A DNA stretch of 10,915 bases from Actinomycetota bacterium (GTDB lineage Bacteria > Desulfobacterota > Deferrimicrobia > Deferrimicrobiales > Deferrimicrobiaceae): the NCBI GenBank assembly GCA_016844415.1, contig JAENIX010000098.1, positions 1 to 10,915 of the forward strand. The letters run 5' to 3'. The notes beneath the pieces were generated by a model. The model did not search any database and was not told the origin of the DNA. It saw only the letters and a program-made list of their open reading frames with translations. The position numbers and the translations under genes were made by a program. Numbering within the stretch: the first letter of the stretch is position 1; every line of letters begins with the position of its first letter. Shown one piece after another: positions 1-5,942 of the stretch.

Positions 1-363
1 CTTCCCGGATTCGACCTCCGTGGCCGTCACGTCGATGCTGTATCCCTTCCCCAGCTTGGCAACCGTGCCCTGGAGAACCAAGGGCATGCCGGCGTCCCTG
101 GCCTGCCCGACCGGCGGCTTCTCTCCGGCGGGAAGAAGCACCACTTCAGCCCCGGCCAGCGCCATAAGGCGAGACATCAGAAGACGCGGAAGGAGCGAAA
201 CGGTCTGCTGGATTTCTTCCTTGGCGAGCGATACGAACGGGGCGATGGCGACCCGGCGCGGGTATTCCGCGGCGACGGGAGTGCTCGTGAACCCAATGAA
301 TACAAAAAACAGAAGGCAGGCCGACCCGGCCCGCCTGATATCTTTCCCCATTCTGTTTCTCAT
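1..363 (-). CDS. Exported protein of unknown function, N-terminal part (runs off the left edge)
   Basis: An open frame on the minus strand runs without a stop from an ATG at 363 to base 1 (121 residues visible). It starts with a basic stretch (MRNRMGKDIRRAG), a hydrophobic core (ACLLFFVFIGF) and a likely signal peptidase site after VAA near residue 32, so it is probably secreted. The mature part begins RVAIAPFV and goes on with a helix and EVVLLP. This strand-helix-strand pattern resembles the N-terminal domain of CsgG/TolB/LpoB-like envelope proteins, and the front of some FG-GAP repeat surface proteins of Deltaproteobacteria. That resemblance is by eye and weak. The start is uncertain: in-frame ATGs lie at 390, 363 and 351 and none has a good ribosome-binding site. 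It follows mpl in the same direction after about 110 bases and may have its own promoter. Confidence 0.6.
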   Translation of the reverse strand, partial: MRNRMGKDIRRAGSACLLFFVFIGFTSTPVAAEYPRRVAIAPFVSLAKEEIQQTVSLLPRLLMSRLMALAGAEVVLLPAGEKPPVGQARDAGMPLVLQGTVAKLGKGYSIDVTATEVESGK

Positions 364-370
364 CCGAACA

Positions 371-399
371 AATCTATCAGACCTTCCCATACCCGTCAA
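371..399 (-). promoter_or_regulatory. Candidate sigma-70-type promoter for the left-edge exported protein
   Basis: On the minus strand TTGACG (399-394) and TAGATT (376-371) are separated by 17 bases, close to the -35/-10 consensus. Transcription would begin about at the ATG at 363. The message would then be leaderless from that ATG or carry a very short leader to the ATG at 351, and the upstream ATG at 390 could not be used. The call rests on motif match only. Confidence 0.3.
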
Positions 400-420
400 A
401 CAGGAAAACAGGAAAACAGG
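398..420. repeat. Short tandem repeat, about three units of AAAACAGG
   Basis: Three near-identical 8-base units (AAACAGG, AAAACAGG, AAAACAGG) lie in the gap between the mpl stop and the left-edge gene, just upstream (minus sense) of the candidate promoter. Such a tract can vary by slippage. Nothing here shows a function. Confidence 0.6.
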
Positions 421-472
421 CACGTAACAAAGGGAACGTTCATTAAGATATTGAATTGGAGGCTATTCATCA

Positions 473-1900
473 TTAGAACCGGGACGTTAGGAAAGAGAGC
501 CGACTGATGAGCTTCCCCTGGATCCCGCCGAAACCGCCGTTGGACATGATAAGGACCAGGTCCCCCGGCCTGGATACATGAGCGAGGTGCTCGACGATCC
601 GGTCCGCCTCCTGTATATATAGGGCCTCCCGGCCGGCGGCCCGCACCGCCTCCGCCACCTCCCCGGGGTCGAGCCTTTCCCCCGGGGGAATCTTGTCGGC
701 CCCGAACACGCCCGCCACGATGGCTACGTCGGCCTCCGCCAGGGCCTCTGCAAACTCCCGCTGGAAGATCTTCCGCCTGCTTGTGTTGGATCTGGGCTCG
801 AAGACGGCGGTGATCCGGCGACCCGGATAACGGGCGCGCACCGCCTGGATCGTCCCCCTCACCGCCGTCGGGTGGTGGGCGAAGTCGTCGACGACCAGGA
901 CGCCGCCGAATTCCCCCAGTTCTTCCTGCCGCCTGCGCACCCCGGTGAAGCGGGCGAGCGCTTCCGCGGTTCTATCCGGCCCGTACCCGAGATGCATCAG
1001 GACGAGCGCGGCCGCCGAGCAGTTGGCCGCGTTGTGGAGCCCCGGAAGCCGGATGGCGAACCCGTGCGAGGCCCGTCTTCCTTCCAGCCGGAAACGGGTG
1101 AACCCGTCTTTCTCCCCGATAGCGCGCACCCGCCAGCCATTTCCGGCGGAATCGGGAACCGTTTCGGAATTCACCGTATAGAACATGACCGGGCACACCG
1201 CCTCCGCCGCTACTGCAACCACCTCGGCATAGTCCGCGCAGGCGACCAGCAGGCCGTCCCGCGGGACCAGGCGTATGAGCTTCCGGAACGATTCCACGAG
1301 GTGAGGAAGGTCGCGGTATATGTCGGCGTGGTCGAACTCGATGCTGGTGAGCAGGACGATCATCGGCAGGTAGTGGAGGAACTTCGGCCCCTTGTCGAAG
1401 TAGGCCGTATCGTACTCGTCGCCTTCGATGACGAACCGCGGCCCCGCGCCCACCCTGTAGCTTACGGGGAAATTCCTGGGCACCCCTCCCACGAGAAACG
1501 ACGGGTCATCCCCAAGGTCGTAGAGAGACCAGGCCAGGAGCGACGTCGTCGTGGTTTTTCCGTGGGTTCCGGCGACCACGATCGATTCCTTTCCGGCTAT
1601 GAAAAACTTGGCAAGGGCCTGGGGCATCGACAGCATCGGGACCCCCCTTCGGGCCGCCTCCAGGCACTCCGGGTTGTCCCTGGACACCGCGTTTCCGACG
1701 ATCACAAGGTCGGCATCCGACGGAACGTTCCTGACCTCGTATGGAGATGACAGGGGGATCCCCAGCTTCTCAAGCTGGGTGCTCATCGGGGGATATACGT
1801 TGGCGTCCGACCCCGTGACCCGGAACCCTTTCTCCTTGAGCATCCCGGCCAGGGAGGCCATCCCCACGCCGCAGGCCGCGACCAGGTGGACTTTCTTCAA
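473..1900 (-). CDS. mpl: UDP-N-acetylmuramate:L-alanyl-gamma-D-glutamyl-meso-diaminopimelate ligase (murein tripeptide ligase)
   Basis: Mpl is a cytosolic Mur-family ligase. It uses ATP to attach the recycled tripeptide L-Ala-D-Glu-mesoDAP to UDP-MurNAc, bypassing MurC, MurD and MurE. From the TTG start the product is 475 residues, close to the roughly 450-460 usual for the family. Visible motifs in order: N-terminal nucleotide fold HLVAACGVGMASLAG (5-19), ATP P-loop GTHGKTTTTS (111-120), the Mpl-typical EGDEYDTAYFDK (159-170), EFDHADIY (188-195), HNAAN (289-293), DDFAHHPTA (338-346), FEPRSNTSRR (367-376) and MSNGGFGG (452-459). The DEYDT-FDK block and DDFAHHPTA point to Mpl rather than MurC. 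A longer frame reaches back to 2029, but those 43 residues lie inside the upstream gene and look unlike the family. The TTG at 1900 overlaps that gene's TGA (TTGA) and has GGAGGAG eight bases upstream, so I chose it. The last codons and stop lie in a CGTCCCGGTTCTAA motif that recurs near 8390. Confidence 0.95.
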   Translation of the reverse strand: MKKVHLVAACGVGMASLAGMLKEKGFRVTGSDANVYPPMSTQLEKLGIPLSSPYEVRNVPSDADLVIVGNAVSRDNPECLEAARRGVPMLSMPQALAKFFIAGKESIVVAGTHGKTTTTSLLAWSLYDLGDDPSFLVGGVPRNFPVSYRVGAGPRFVIEGDEYDTAYFDKGPKFLHYLPMIVLLTSIEFDHADIYRDLPHLVESFRKLIRLVPRDGLLVACADYAEVVAVAAEAVCPVMFYTVNSETVPDSAGNGWRVRAIGEKDGFTRFRLEGRRASHGFAIRLPGLHNAANCSAAALVLMHLGYGPDRTAEALARFTGVRRRQEELGEFGGVLVVDDFAHHPTAVRGTIQAVRARYPGRRITAVFEPRSNTSRRKIFQREFAEALAEADVAIVAGVFGADKIPPGERLDPGEVAEAVRAAGREALYIQEADRIVEHLAHVSRPGDLVLIMSNGGFGGIQGKLISRLSFLTSRF

Positions 1901-3021
1901 GGGAACAGCTCCTCCATGACCGCATCGTGGAGCATGGGGCGCAGGGATTTCAAACCATCGCTTTGTTTGCCGTAGAAAATACGGTTGGTGAGGAGCGCCA
2001 CGACCGCCTCCCTGGATGGATCGATCCATATGGAGCAGCCCGTGTACCCAAGATGGCCGAACGACCCTTCAGGGAAACGGCTTCCGGCCTGGGATTCCTT
2101 CCCTTCGGTGCGCGTGGGGGTATCCCATCCCGGCGTCCTCGGACAGCCGGGCATCTCCGGGACCTTCGTCGTCATCCGAAGGGCCGCGGACCGCGTGAAA
2201 ACCCTACCCTCCCCGCGTCTTGCCCGCAGGATCTCCCTGGCGAAAAGGAACAAGTCGTAGGCGGTGGAAAAAACCCCCGCGTGGCCCGCAACCCCGCCCA
2301 TAGCCGCGGCGTTCTCGTCGTCCACGTCGCCCAGCTTCTCACGCTGACGTACATCCGAATGTCCGGTGGAAACCAGCCTGCCCGTTTCGCACTCGCTGAG
2401 CCGCGATAGCGGAAGGTAAGAAGTGTCGAGCATCCCGAGCGGCTCCGCGAGCATCCTTTGCAGGAGCTTGTCGAGAGGCTGGAAGGCGATCAACTCCAAT
2501 GCGCGCCCCAGCAGGATGAAACCCGGGTCGCTGTATACGCATCCGGCTCCCGGCGCCGCATCGAGAGGCAGGTTCAGGATCGCGTCCATGATCCGGTCGT
2601 GCGCTTCGGACGTGCCCCAGAGCCGCTTCCCTTCCTTCTCTTCGGCGGCGCGGATCCCTTCAAAGAAAGGTTTGTACGCGGGGAGACCCGAGGTGTGGGA
2701 AAGAAGGTGGAGAAACCGGATCCCCCCCGCTGGAAGACCGGCAGATCCGAACGGCAGCGTCTCCGAAACTTTATCCTCGGGAGCGACCTTTCCTTCCTGG
2801 GCAAGGGCGAAGAACAGCGCCGCGACCAGCGGCTTGGTCAGGGAGGCGACGTCGAAGACCGACGAAAGTTGCGCTTCACCCGCGGCGGCGTGGAAAACGA
2901 TATCCTCTCCGCGCGCGGCGAGGATGACGCCGGCGGTGTAAACCTTGCCGCGGACCCCTTCCGCGAGCAGCTCTTCCGCCTTGCGGAAGCGGCCCGTTTC
3001 GCCCGACTTCGTTGAAACCAT
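1897..3021 (-). CDS. Cytoplasmic serine hydrolase of the class C beta-lactamase fold, probable muropeptide-processing enzyme
   Basis: The product is 374 residues from the ATG at 3021; a TTG one codon earlier is possible. Family motifs are present: SLTK with the nucleophilic Ser at about 60, HTSGLP (109-114), YSD at about 163 in the place of the usual YxN, a glycine-rich GGVAGHAGVFS (243-253), and HLGYTG (323-328) as the third, KTG-like motif. No signal peptide or membrane segment is seen, so it should act in the cytosol, unlike true beta-lactamases and penicillin-binding proteins. It lies between ldcA and mpl, overlapping ldcA by one base (TGATG) and mpl by three (TTGA), so all three are probably made from one message. 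Bacillus subtilis AmiE (YbbE), which as I recall is in the same superfamily, is a MurNAc-L-alanine amidase in a muropeptide rescue operon. By analogy this enzyme may cut MurNAc-peptide or process the peptide. Esterase or D-amino-acid peptidase activity is also possible. Fold certain, substrate inferred. Confidence 0.85.
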   Translation of the reverse strand: MVSTKSGETGRFRKAEELLAEGVRGKVYTAGVILAARGEDIVFHAAAGEAQLSSVFDVASLTKPLVAALFFALAQEGKVAPEDKVSETLPFGSAGLPAGGIRFLHLLSHTSGLPAYKPFFEGIRAAEEKEGKRLWGTSEAHDRIMDAILNLPLDAAPGAGCVYSDPGFILLGRALELIAFQPLDKLLQRMLAEPLGMLDTSYLPLSRLSECETGRLVSTGHSDVRQREKLGDVDDENAAAMGGVAGHAGVFSTAYDLFLFAREILRARRGEGRVFTRSAALRMTTKVPEMPGCPRTPGWDTPTRTEGKESQAGSRFPEGSFGHLGYTGCSIWIDPSREAVVALLTNRIFYGKQSDGLKSLRPMLHDAVMEELFP

Positions 3022-3944
3022 CAACCGGCCACTGGAGACTCAAGGATGAAAAGCCGCCCGCGGCCGTCGATCCGGGCCCGCACGCCGAACGGGAGAGCGT
3101 AATTAGGCCCCGCATGGCCCGCGGGGAACCCGTACCAGACGGGGACAGACAGGCTGCTTCCAGCAGCGGCGAACACTTTCCGGAGATCGTCTTCGTTTTC
3201 CCCTCCGGCGGGGGACATCTTTCCGACTACGATCCCTGCGATACGCCTAAGCCGCCCCGACTGGATCCACTGGGTCAGCATCCGGTCGATCCGGTAGCAG
3301 GGCTCCGCCACATCTTCCAGAAAGAGGAGCGATCCCCGGAAATCCGGCTCGAATGAAGTTCCAAGGAGCGAGGTCAGCACCGAAAGGCAGCCGCCGGCAA
3401 GGATCCCTTCCGCCGCTTTTCCGCGCAGCCGCTCGCATGGCGATCCCCACGGCTCCCGGGGGGACACTTCCCCCGCCGCAAGCTTGCCGAAAGCGGAAAG
3501 GGCGGGGCCGTCCGCCCGGGTCGCAAGGTCCGCCGCCACCATCGGGCCGTGGATGGATGGGATCCCAAGCCGCGTGGCGAGGTAGGAGAGGATCGCGGTG
3601 ACGTCGCTGTATCCGACTACCAGGCGGGGGCGGCGCGCGAACCTTTTCCAGTCGATCAGCGGCAGCAGGCGCGTCGTCCCGTACCCTCCCCGCGCCGCCA
3701 TCGCAGCGCGCGCCTCGGGGAGCGAAAGCGCCCATTGCGCCTGTCCGGCGCGATGGGTGTCGCTCCCGGCTAGATACCCATCCTTCTCCAGCACCCCGTC
3801 GGCGATCTCCGGAACGAAGCCCGCCCGGCTCAGGCGTGCGATCCCACGGGAGAGTTTCTCCGGCTCGACCGGTCCCGCCGGTGCGAAGATCGCGATCACG
3901 TCCCCCTTCCTTAAGGGGAGAGGCTTTTTCCCTTTAACCCGCAT
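3021..3944 (-). CDS. ldcA: Muramoyltetrapeptide L,D-carboxypeptidase (peptidase family S66)
   Basis: LdcA removes the terminal D-Ala from recycled murein tetrapeptides in the cytosol, giving the tripeptide that Mpl uses. The 307 residues match the usual S66 length. Visible are the N-terminal LRKGDVIAIFAPAGPV (11-26), AARGGYGTTRLLPLID (83-98) and the nucleophile elbow VGYSDVTA with Ser113. The FLEDVAEPCYRIDRML block (208-223) holds the catalytic Glu (E210 or E214), and GFPAGHAGPNYALPFG (272-287) holds the catalytic His277. The Ser-Glu-His triad is therefore complete. The start is the ATG at 3944: an in-frame TGA lies two codons upstream, and no later start would keep the first strand. That ATG and its GGTGA ribosome-binding site lie inside the terminal arm of the repeat at 3937-4114. 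The 3' end overlaps the hydrolase by one base. Confidence 0.95.
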   Translation of the reverse strand: MRVKGKKPLPLRKGDVIAIFAPAGPVEPEKLSRGIARLSRAGFVPEIADGVLEKDGYLAGSDTHRAGQAQWALSLPEARAAMAARGGYGTTRLLPLIDWKRFARRPRLVVGYSDVTAILSYLATRLGIPSIHGPMVAADLATRADGPALSAFGKLAAGEVSPREPWGSPCERLRGKAAEGILAGGCLSVLTSLLGTSFEPDFRGSLLFLEDVAEPCYRIDRMLTQWIQSGRLRRIAGIVVGKMSPAGGENEDDLRKVFAAAGSSLSVPVWYGFPAGHAGPNYALPFGVRARIDGRGRLFILESPVAG

Positions 3945-4114
3945 TTCTCACCATGGTTCGTCGCGAGGCGGTGGAGACGGGTATGGATACAAGGCGTCGC
4001 GACCGAGGGCACCGCAGACGTAGTTTACACTACGTCGAGGTGCCCGACCGAGCGCAACGCAGTAGACATGCCCGTATCCGCCGCAGCAGCAGAAGCTTGG
4101 TGTGAAATGCGGGT
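3937..4114. repeat. Palindromic repeat element, copy 1 (168-bp core with inverted ends), between resB and ldcA
   Basis: The ends are inverted copies, ACCCGCATTTCTCACCA at 3937-3953 against TGGTGTGAAATGCGGGT at 4098-4114, 16 of 17 matching. The inside is a long imperfect hairpin: arms around GACGGGTATGGATA and its partner CATGCCCGTATCC, an inner arm CGACCGAGGGCACC facing GGTGCCCGACCG, and a perfect centre ACGTAG-TTTACA-CTACGT (4018-4035). The core 3942-4109 is exactly as long as copy 2 and about 138 of 168 bases agree by hand count. It fills the whole resB-ldcA gap. One end overlaps the last base read of the resB stop codon, and the other contains the ldcA ribosome-binding site and start. It has no open frame of its own, so it is non-autonomous if mobile. 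I saw no target-site duplication. Confidence 0.85.
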
Positions 4115-4764
4115 CAAGCATCTTCCCTCCTTGCGGGCAGCAGGTAGATAAGGTTCGCCACGGTGAACAGGACAGAAGAGACCAGGATGGCCACGGCTCC
4201 CGGGTCCCGGTTGGCGTCGAAGACGGCGAAAGGCGCCCCCCACGGCGTGGCGCCGAAGTTCTTGATGTAGATCCCGTACCCCTCGTGGAAGACGGGGGCC
4301 ATCACCGCGTCGAAGCGGTCGAGAGAAAGGATCCACCCGGTCGAGCCGACGTGCGCGAAGCCCCCCTGGGGGACGGCCACGCCATGGATGCGGTCGCCGT
4401 ACAGGCTGCTCACCAGGTGGGACAGGACCACTCCGAGGAACGCGACGTGCATCACGTGGGGAAGCAGCCGGCGCAGCGTAACCTTGCCGCGGAAAATCTG
4501 GACGAGCCGCTCGGCCGTGCAGCAGGCGGCGTTTGCCGTCATGAGCGCGGTGGCGAGGAGCAGTCCGTACAGCCAGAGCGTGGGTGCAGGCGCGATCAAC
4601 CCCTTGCGCGCGAACCAATCCGCGAGGATGCCGGCGTCCATGTCGGAGAACAATTCGGGGTACCGCCCCATCACGACCGACCCGGCGGCGCCTGCAAGGC
4701 AAAACGCGAGGCCTGTCCACGCGCAGGTCTTGTGGGATGTGAAGAACCGCCAGACAGCCATCAT
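4114..4764 (-). CDS. resB: Short ResB-family cytochrome c maturation protein
   Basis: ResB (also called Ccs1 or CcsB) and CcsA form the System II complex that carries haem across the membrane and attaches it to apocytochrome c. Four hydrophobic segments are visible at about 13-32, 62-83, 103-123 and 188-210. A histidine pair, HVMHVAFLG (103-111), stands at the start of the third segment. The stretch GSTGWILSLDRFDAVMAPVFHEGYGIYIKNF (140-170) is typical ResB periplasmic sequence. At 216 residues it is about half the usual length: only some 65 residues lie between segments 3 and 4, where standard ResB has several hundred. It keeps both termini, so it looks like a compact family form and not a fragment. 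An AAGGTGG ribosome-binding site (4775-4769) stands before two in-frame ATGs (4764, 4761). The gene follows ccsA by 13 bases. Confidence 0.8.
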   Translation of the reverse strand: MMAVWRFFTSHKTCAWTGLAFCLAGAAGSVVMGRYPELFSDMDAGILADWFARKGLIAPAPTLWLYGLLLATALMTANAACCTAERLVQIFRGKVTLRRLLPHVMHVAFLGVVLSHLVSSLYGDRIHGVAVPQGGFAHVGSTGWILSLDRFDAVMAPVFHEGYGIYIKNFGATPWGAPFAVFDANRDPGAVAILVSSVLFTVANLIYLLPARREDA

Positions 4765-4777
4765 TCATCCACCTTCA

Positions 4778-5569
4778 TCAGAAGGAATGCGAGCTTCGCA
4801 GAAGGAGGCTCACACCCAGGAACGTCGAAAGCATCACGAAGTAACCCGCCGCCGTCGCGCCCATCTCCATACGCCGGCTCCATCCCGGCCATCCGGAACC
4901 CGCCGGGATGTACTTCAGGTGCGTCAGGGTCGCGAAGTAAAGCCAAAGGACGACCGACCAGATCTCCTTTGGCGTCCAGATCCAGTACGACCCCCATGCG
5001 TAGAACGCCCAGATTCCGCCGCAGACCATCCCTGCCGAGAACGCGGAGAAACCGTAGAGAGCCGACAGTGCGCCGGCCCGGTAGATTTCCTCGCCCCCTT
5101 CCCTCAGATAGACCCAGGCAAGGGCCAGCCCCGCCGCGAACATGCCGTACCCCAGGAATGATAGCCCGACGTGGGCCGCGAACCAGGGGGTGTCCAGAGC
5201 CGGGTAAAGAGGGGTCAGCCGCTTGTCGAGCAGTGCGGCTCCGGCTTGCGGAAGCACTATGAGTATGGAAAGGGGCTTCCACGACGCCCTCGTCCCTTCC
5301 GTGCGGCACAAAAGAAACGCGGCGAGCGCCGAGCAGAACGAAAAGACGGTCAGCGACTCGAACAGCCCCGCCATCGGTGCATGGCCGGTGATCCCCCAGC
5401 GCAGGGCGAGGAAAAGGCCGTGCAGAACGAGCCCGGCGAAAAGGGCCGATCGGAAGGGCGATCCGGAAGACACTCTCCCGAGCTGAAGCCCCGCTTCCGC
5501 GCCGTAGGCGAAAAGGGAGAGCCAGAAGAGAACCAGGTGCAGGCCGAACAAGCGTGCGTGCGCCTCCAT
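4778..5569 (-). CDS. ccsA: CcsA-type cytochrome c assembly protein with an altered WWD motif
   Basis: CcsA is the polytopic membrane subunit that presents haem in System II cytochrome c maturation. The 263-residue product is nearly all hydrophobic, with about eight predicted membrane spans. Family features are HAPMAGLFESL (63-73), TPWFAAHVGLSFLGYG (127-142) with His133, the tryptophan-rich block WGSYWIWTPKEIWS (192-205), and a late-span His217 in LTHLKY. The tryptophan-rich block normally reads WGxYWxWDPKE; here the aspartate is Thr199 while the tryptophans and PKE remain. Length and order fit a complete CcsA. The start at 5569 has no clear ribosome-binding site, but the first span begins within ten residues, so it is reasonable. 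It heads the minus-strand group and is followed by resB, which supports the function. Confidence 0.85.
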   Translation of the reverse strand: MEAHARLFGLHLVLFWLSLFAYGAEAGLQLGRVSSGSPFRSALFAGLVLHGLFLALRWGITGHAPMAGLFESLTVFSFCSALAAFLLCRTEGTRASWKPLSILIVLPQAGAALLDKRLTPLYPALDTPWFAAHVGLSFLGYGMFAAGLALAWVYLREGGEEIYRAGALSALYGFSAFSAGMVCGGIWAFYAWGSYWIWTPKEIWSVVLWLYFATLTHLKYIPAGSGWPGWSRRMEMGATAAGYFVMLSTFLGVSLLLRSSHSF

Positions 5570-5762
5570 GTGCGGTGATTATTTTCAGATGCTACCACGA
5601 ACCGGAATGCGCTCCCTCCCGAATAATATCTGGGCTGCGAAAACAGTGCTATTCTTGCAACTGCGCGCCCCGCAAAGCGTCTGCGCATGCGCACCCGCGG
5701 TTTAATCGGGGACGCACCCGAACTTGCCGATACGAGGAGAGCCCTGCTTGGGTGGAACCGCT
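5570..5762. other. Intergenic stretch upstream of ccsA, no recognised gene
   Basis: This 193-base stretch separates the ccsA start from the second palindromic repeat. Small frames cross it on both strands, but none has a ribosome-binding site or recognisable sequence. A distant complementary pair, GGGCTGCG near 5632 and CGCTAGCCC near 5759-5767, could close a structure of about 135 bases that includes the self-complementary TGCGCATGCGCA. I could not match it to 6S, SRP, tmRNA, RNase P or a known riboswitch. It must hold the ccsA promoter and probably the mutS2 promoter. TATTAT near 5625, read on the minus strand, is a possible ccsA -10 without a convincing -35. Confidence 0.4.
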
Positions 5763-5942
5763 AGCCCTCATTTCTCACCGGGCTCCGTAGCGAGGCGGTG
5801 GAGACGGGCGTGGATACAAGGCGCACGAACTTCGGGCGACGCAGGCGTAGTCTACACTACGTCGAGGAGCACGAAGGAGGGCAACGCAGTAGACATGCCC
5901 GTATCCGCCGACGCAGCAGGAGGCTGGTGAGAAATGAGGGCT
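5763..5942. repeat. Palindromic repeat element, copy 2 (168-bp core with perfect 17-bp inverted ends), upstream of mutS2
   Basis: The ends form a perfect 17-base inverted pair: AGCCCTCATTTCTCACC at 5763-5779 and GGTGAGAAATGAGGGCT at 5926-5942. The core 5769-5936 has the same 168-base length and layout as copy 1. Conserved blocks shared with copy 1 include GCGAGGCGGTGGAGACGGG, GGATACAAGGCG, CTACACTACGTCGAGG (CTACACT is TTACACT in copy 1) and the arm GCAACGCAGTAGACATGCCC. Differences cluster in the outer ends and in a mid-arm block, where copy 2 pairs CTTCG with CGAAG. The right end contains the mutS2 ribosome-binding site and ATG. The left end offers the same GGTGAGAAATG facing the other way, but it opens only a frame of about 42 codons with no recognisable product. 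Confidence 0.85.

Noticed and set aside
872..1750. A 292-codon plus-strand frame inside mpl
   Set aside because: It is antisense to conserved Mpl motifs, has biased composition rich in Arg/Glu/Asp, and no family resemblance.
1900..2029. N-terminal extension of Mpl by 43 residues
   Set aside because: The extension lies inside the hydrolase gene and looks unlike the family. The TTG at 1900 has a good ribosome-binding site and places the nucleotide-binding strand at the usual distance.
4102..5262. A 386-codon plus-strand frame across resB and ccsA
   Set aside because: It crosses two recognised genes on the opposite strand, is very rich in Arg/Pro, and starts inside the repeat end.
5570..5762. 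6S RNA, a riboswitch or a tRNA in the ccsA-mutS2 gap
   Set aside because: I looked for c-di-GMP riboswitch, 6S, SRP and tRNA signatures and found no adequate match.
5645..5773. A frame of about 42 codons reading leftward from the GGTGAGAAATG at the left end of repeat copy 2
   Set aside because: It has the same start signal as ldcA and mutS2, but the peptide shows no conserved-looking sequence and stops in intergenic DNA. Probably not a gene.
5554..5790. A small 78-codon plus-strand frame with several cysteines upstream of mutS2
   Set aside because: It has no ribosome-binding site, overlaps the ccsA start and runs into the repeat. No recognisable motif.
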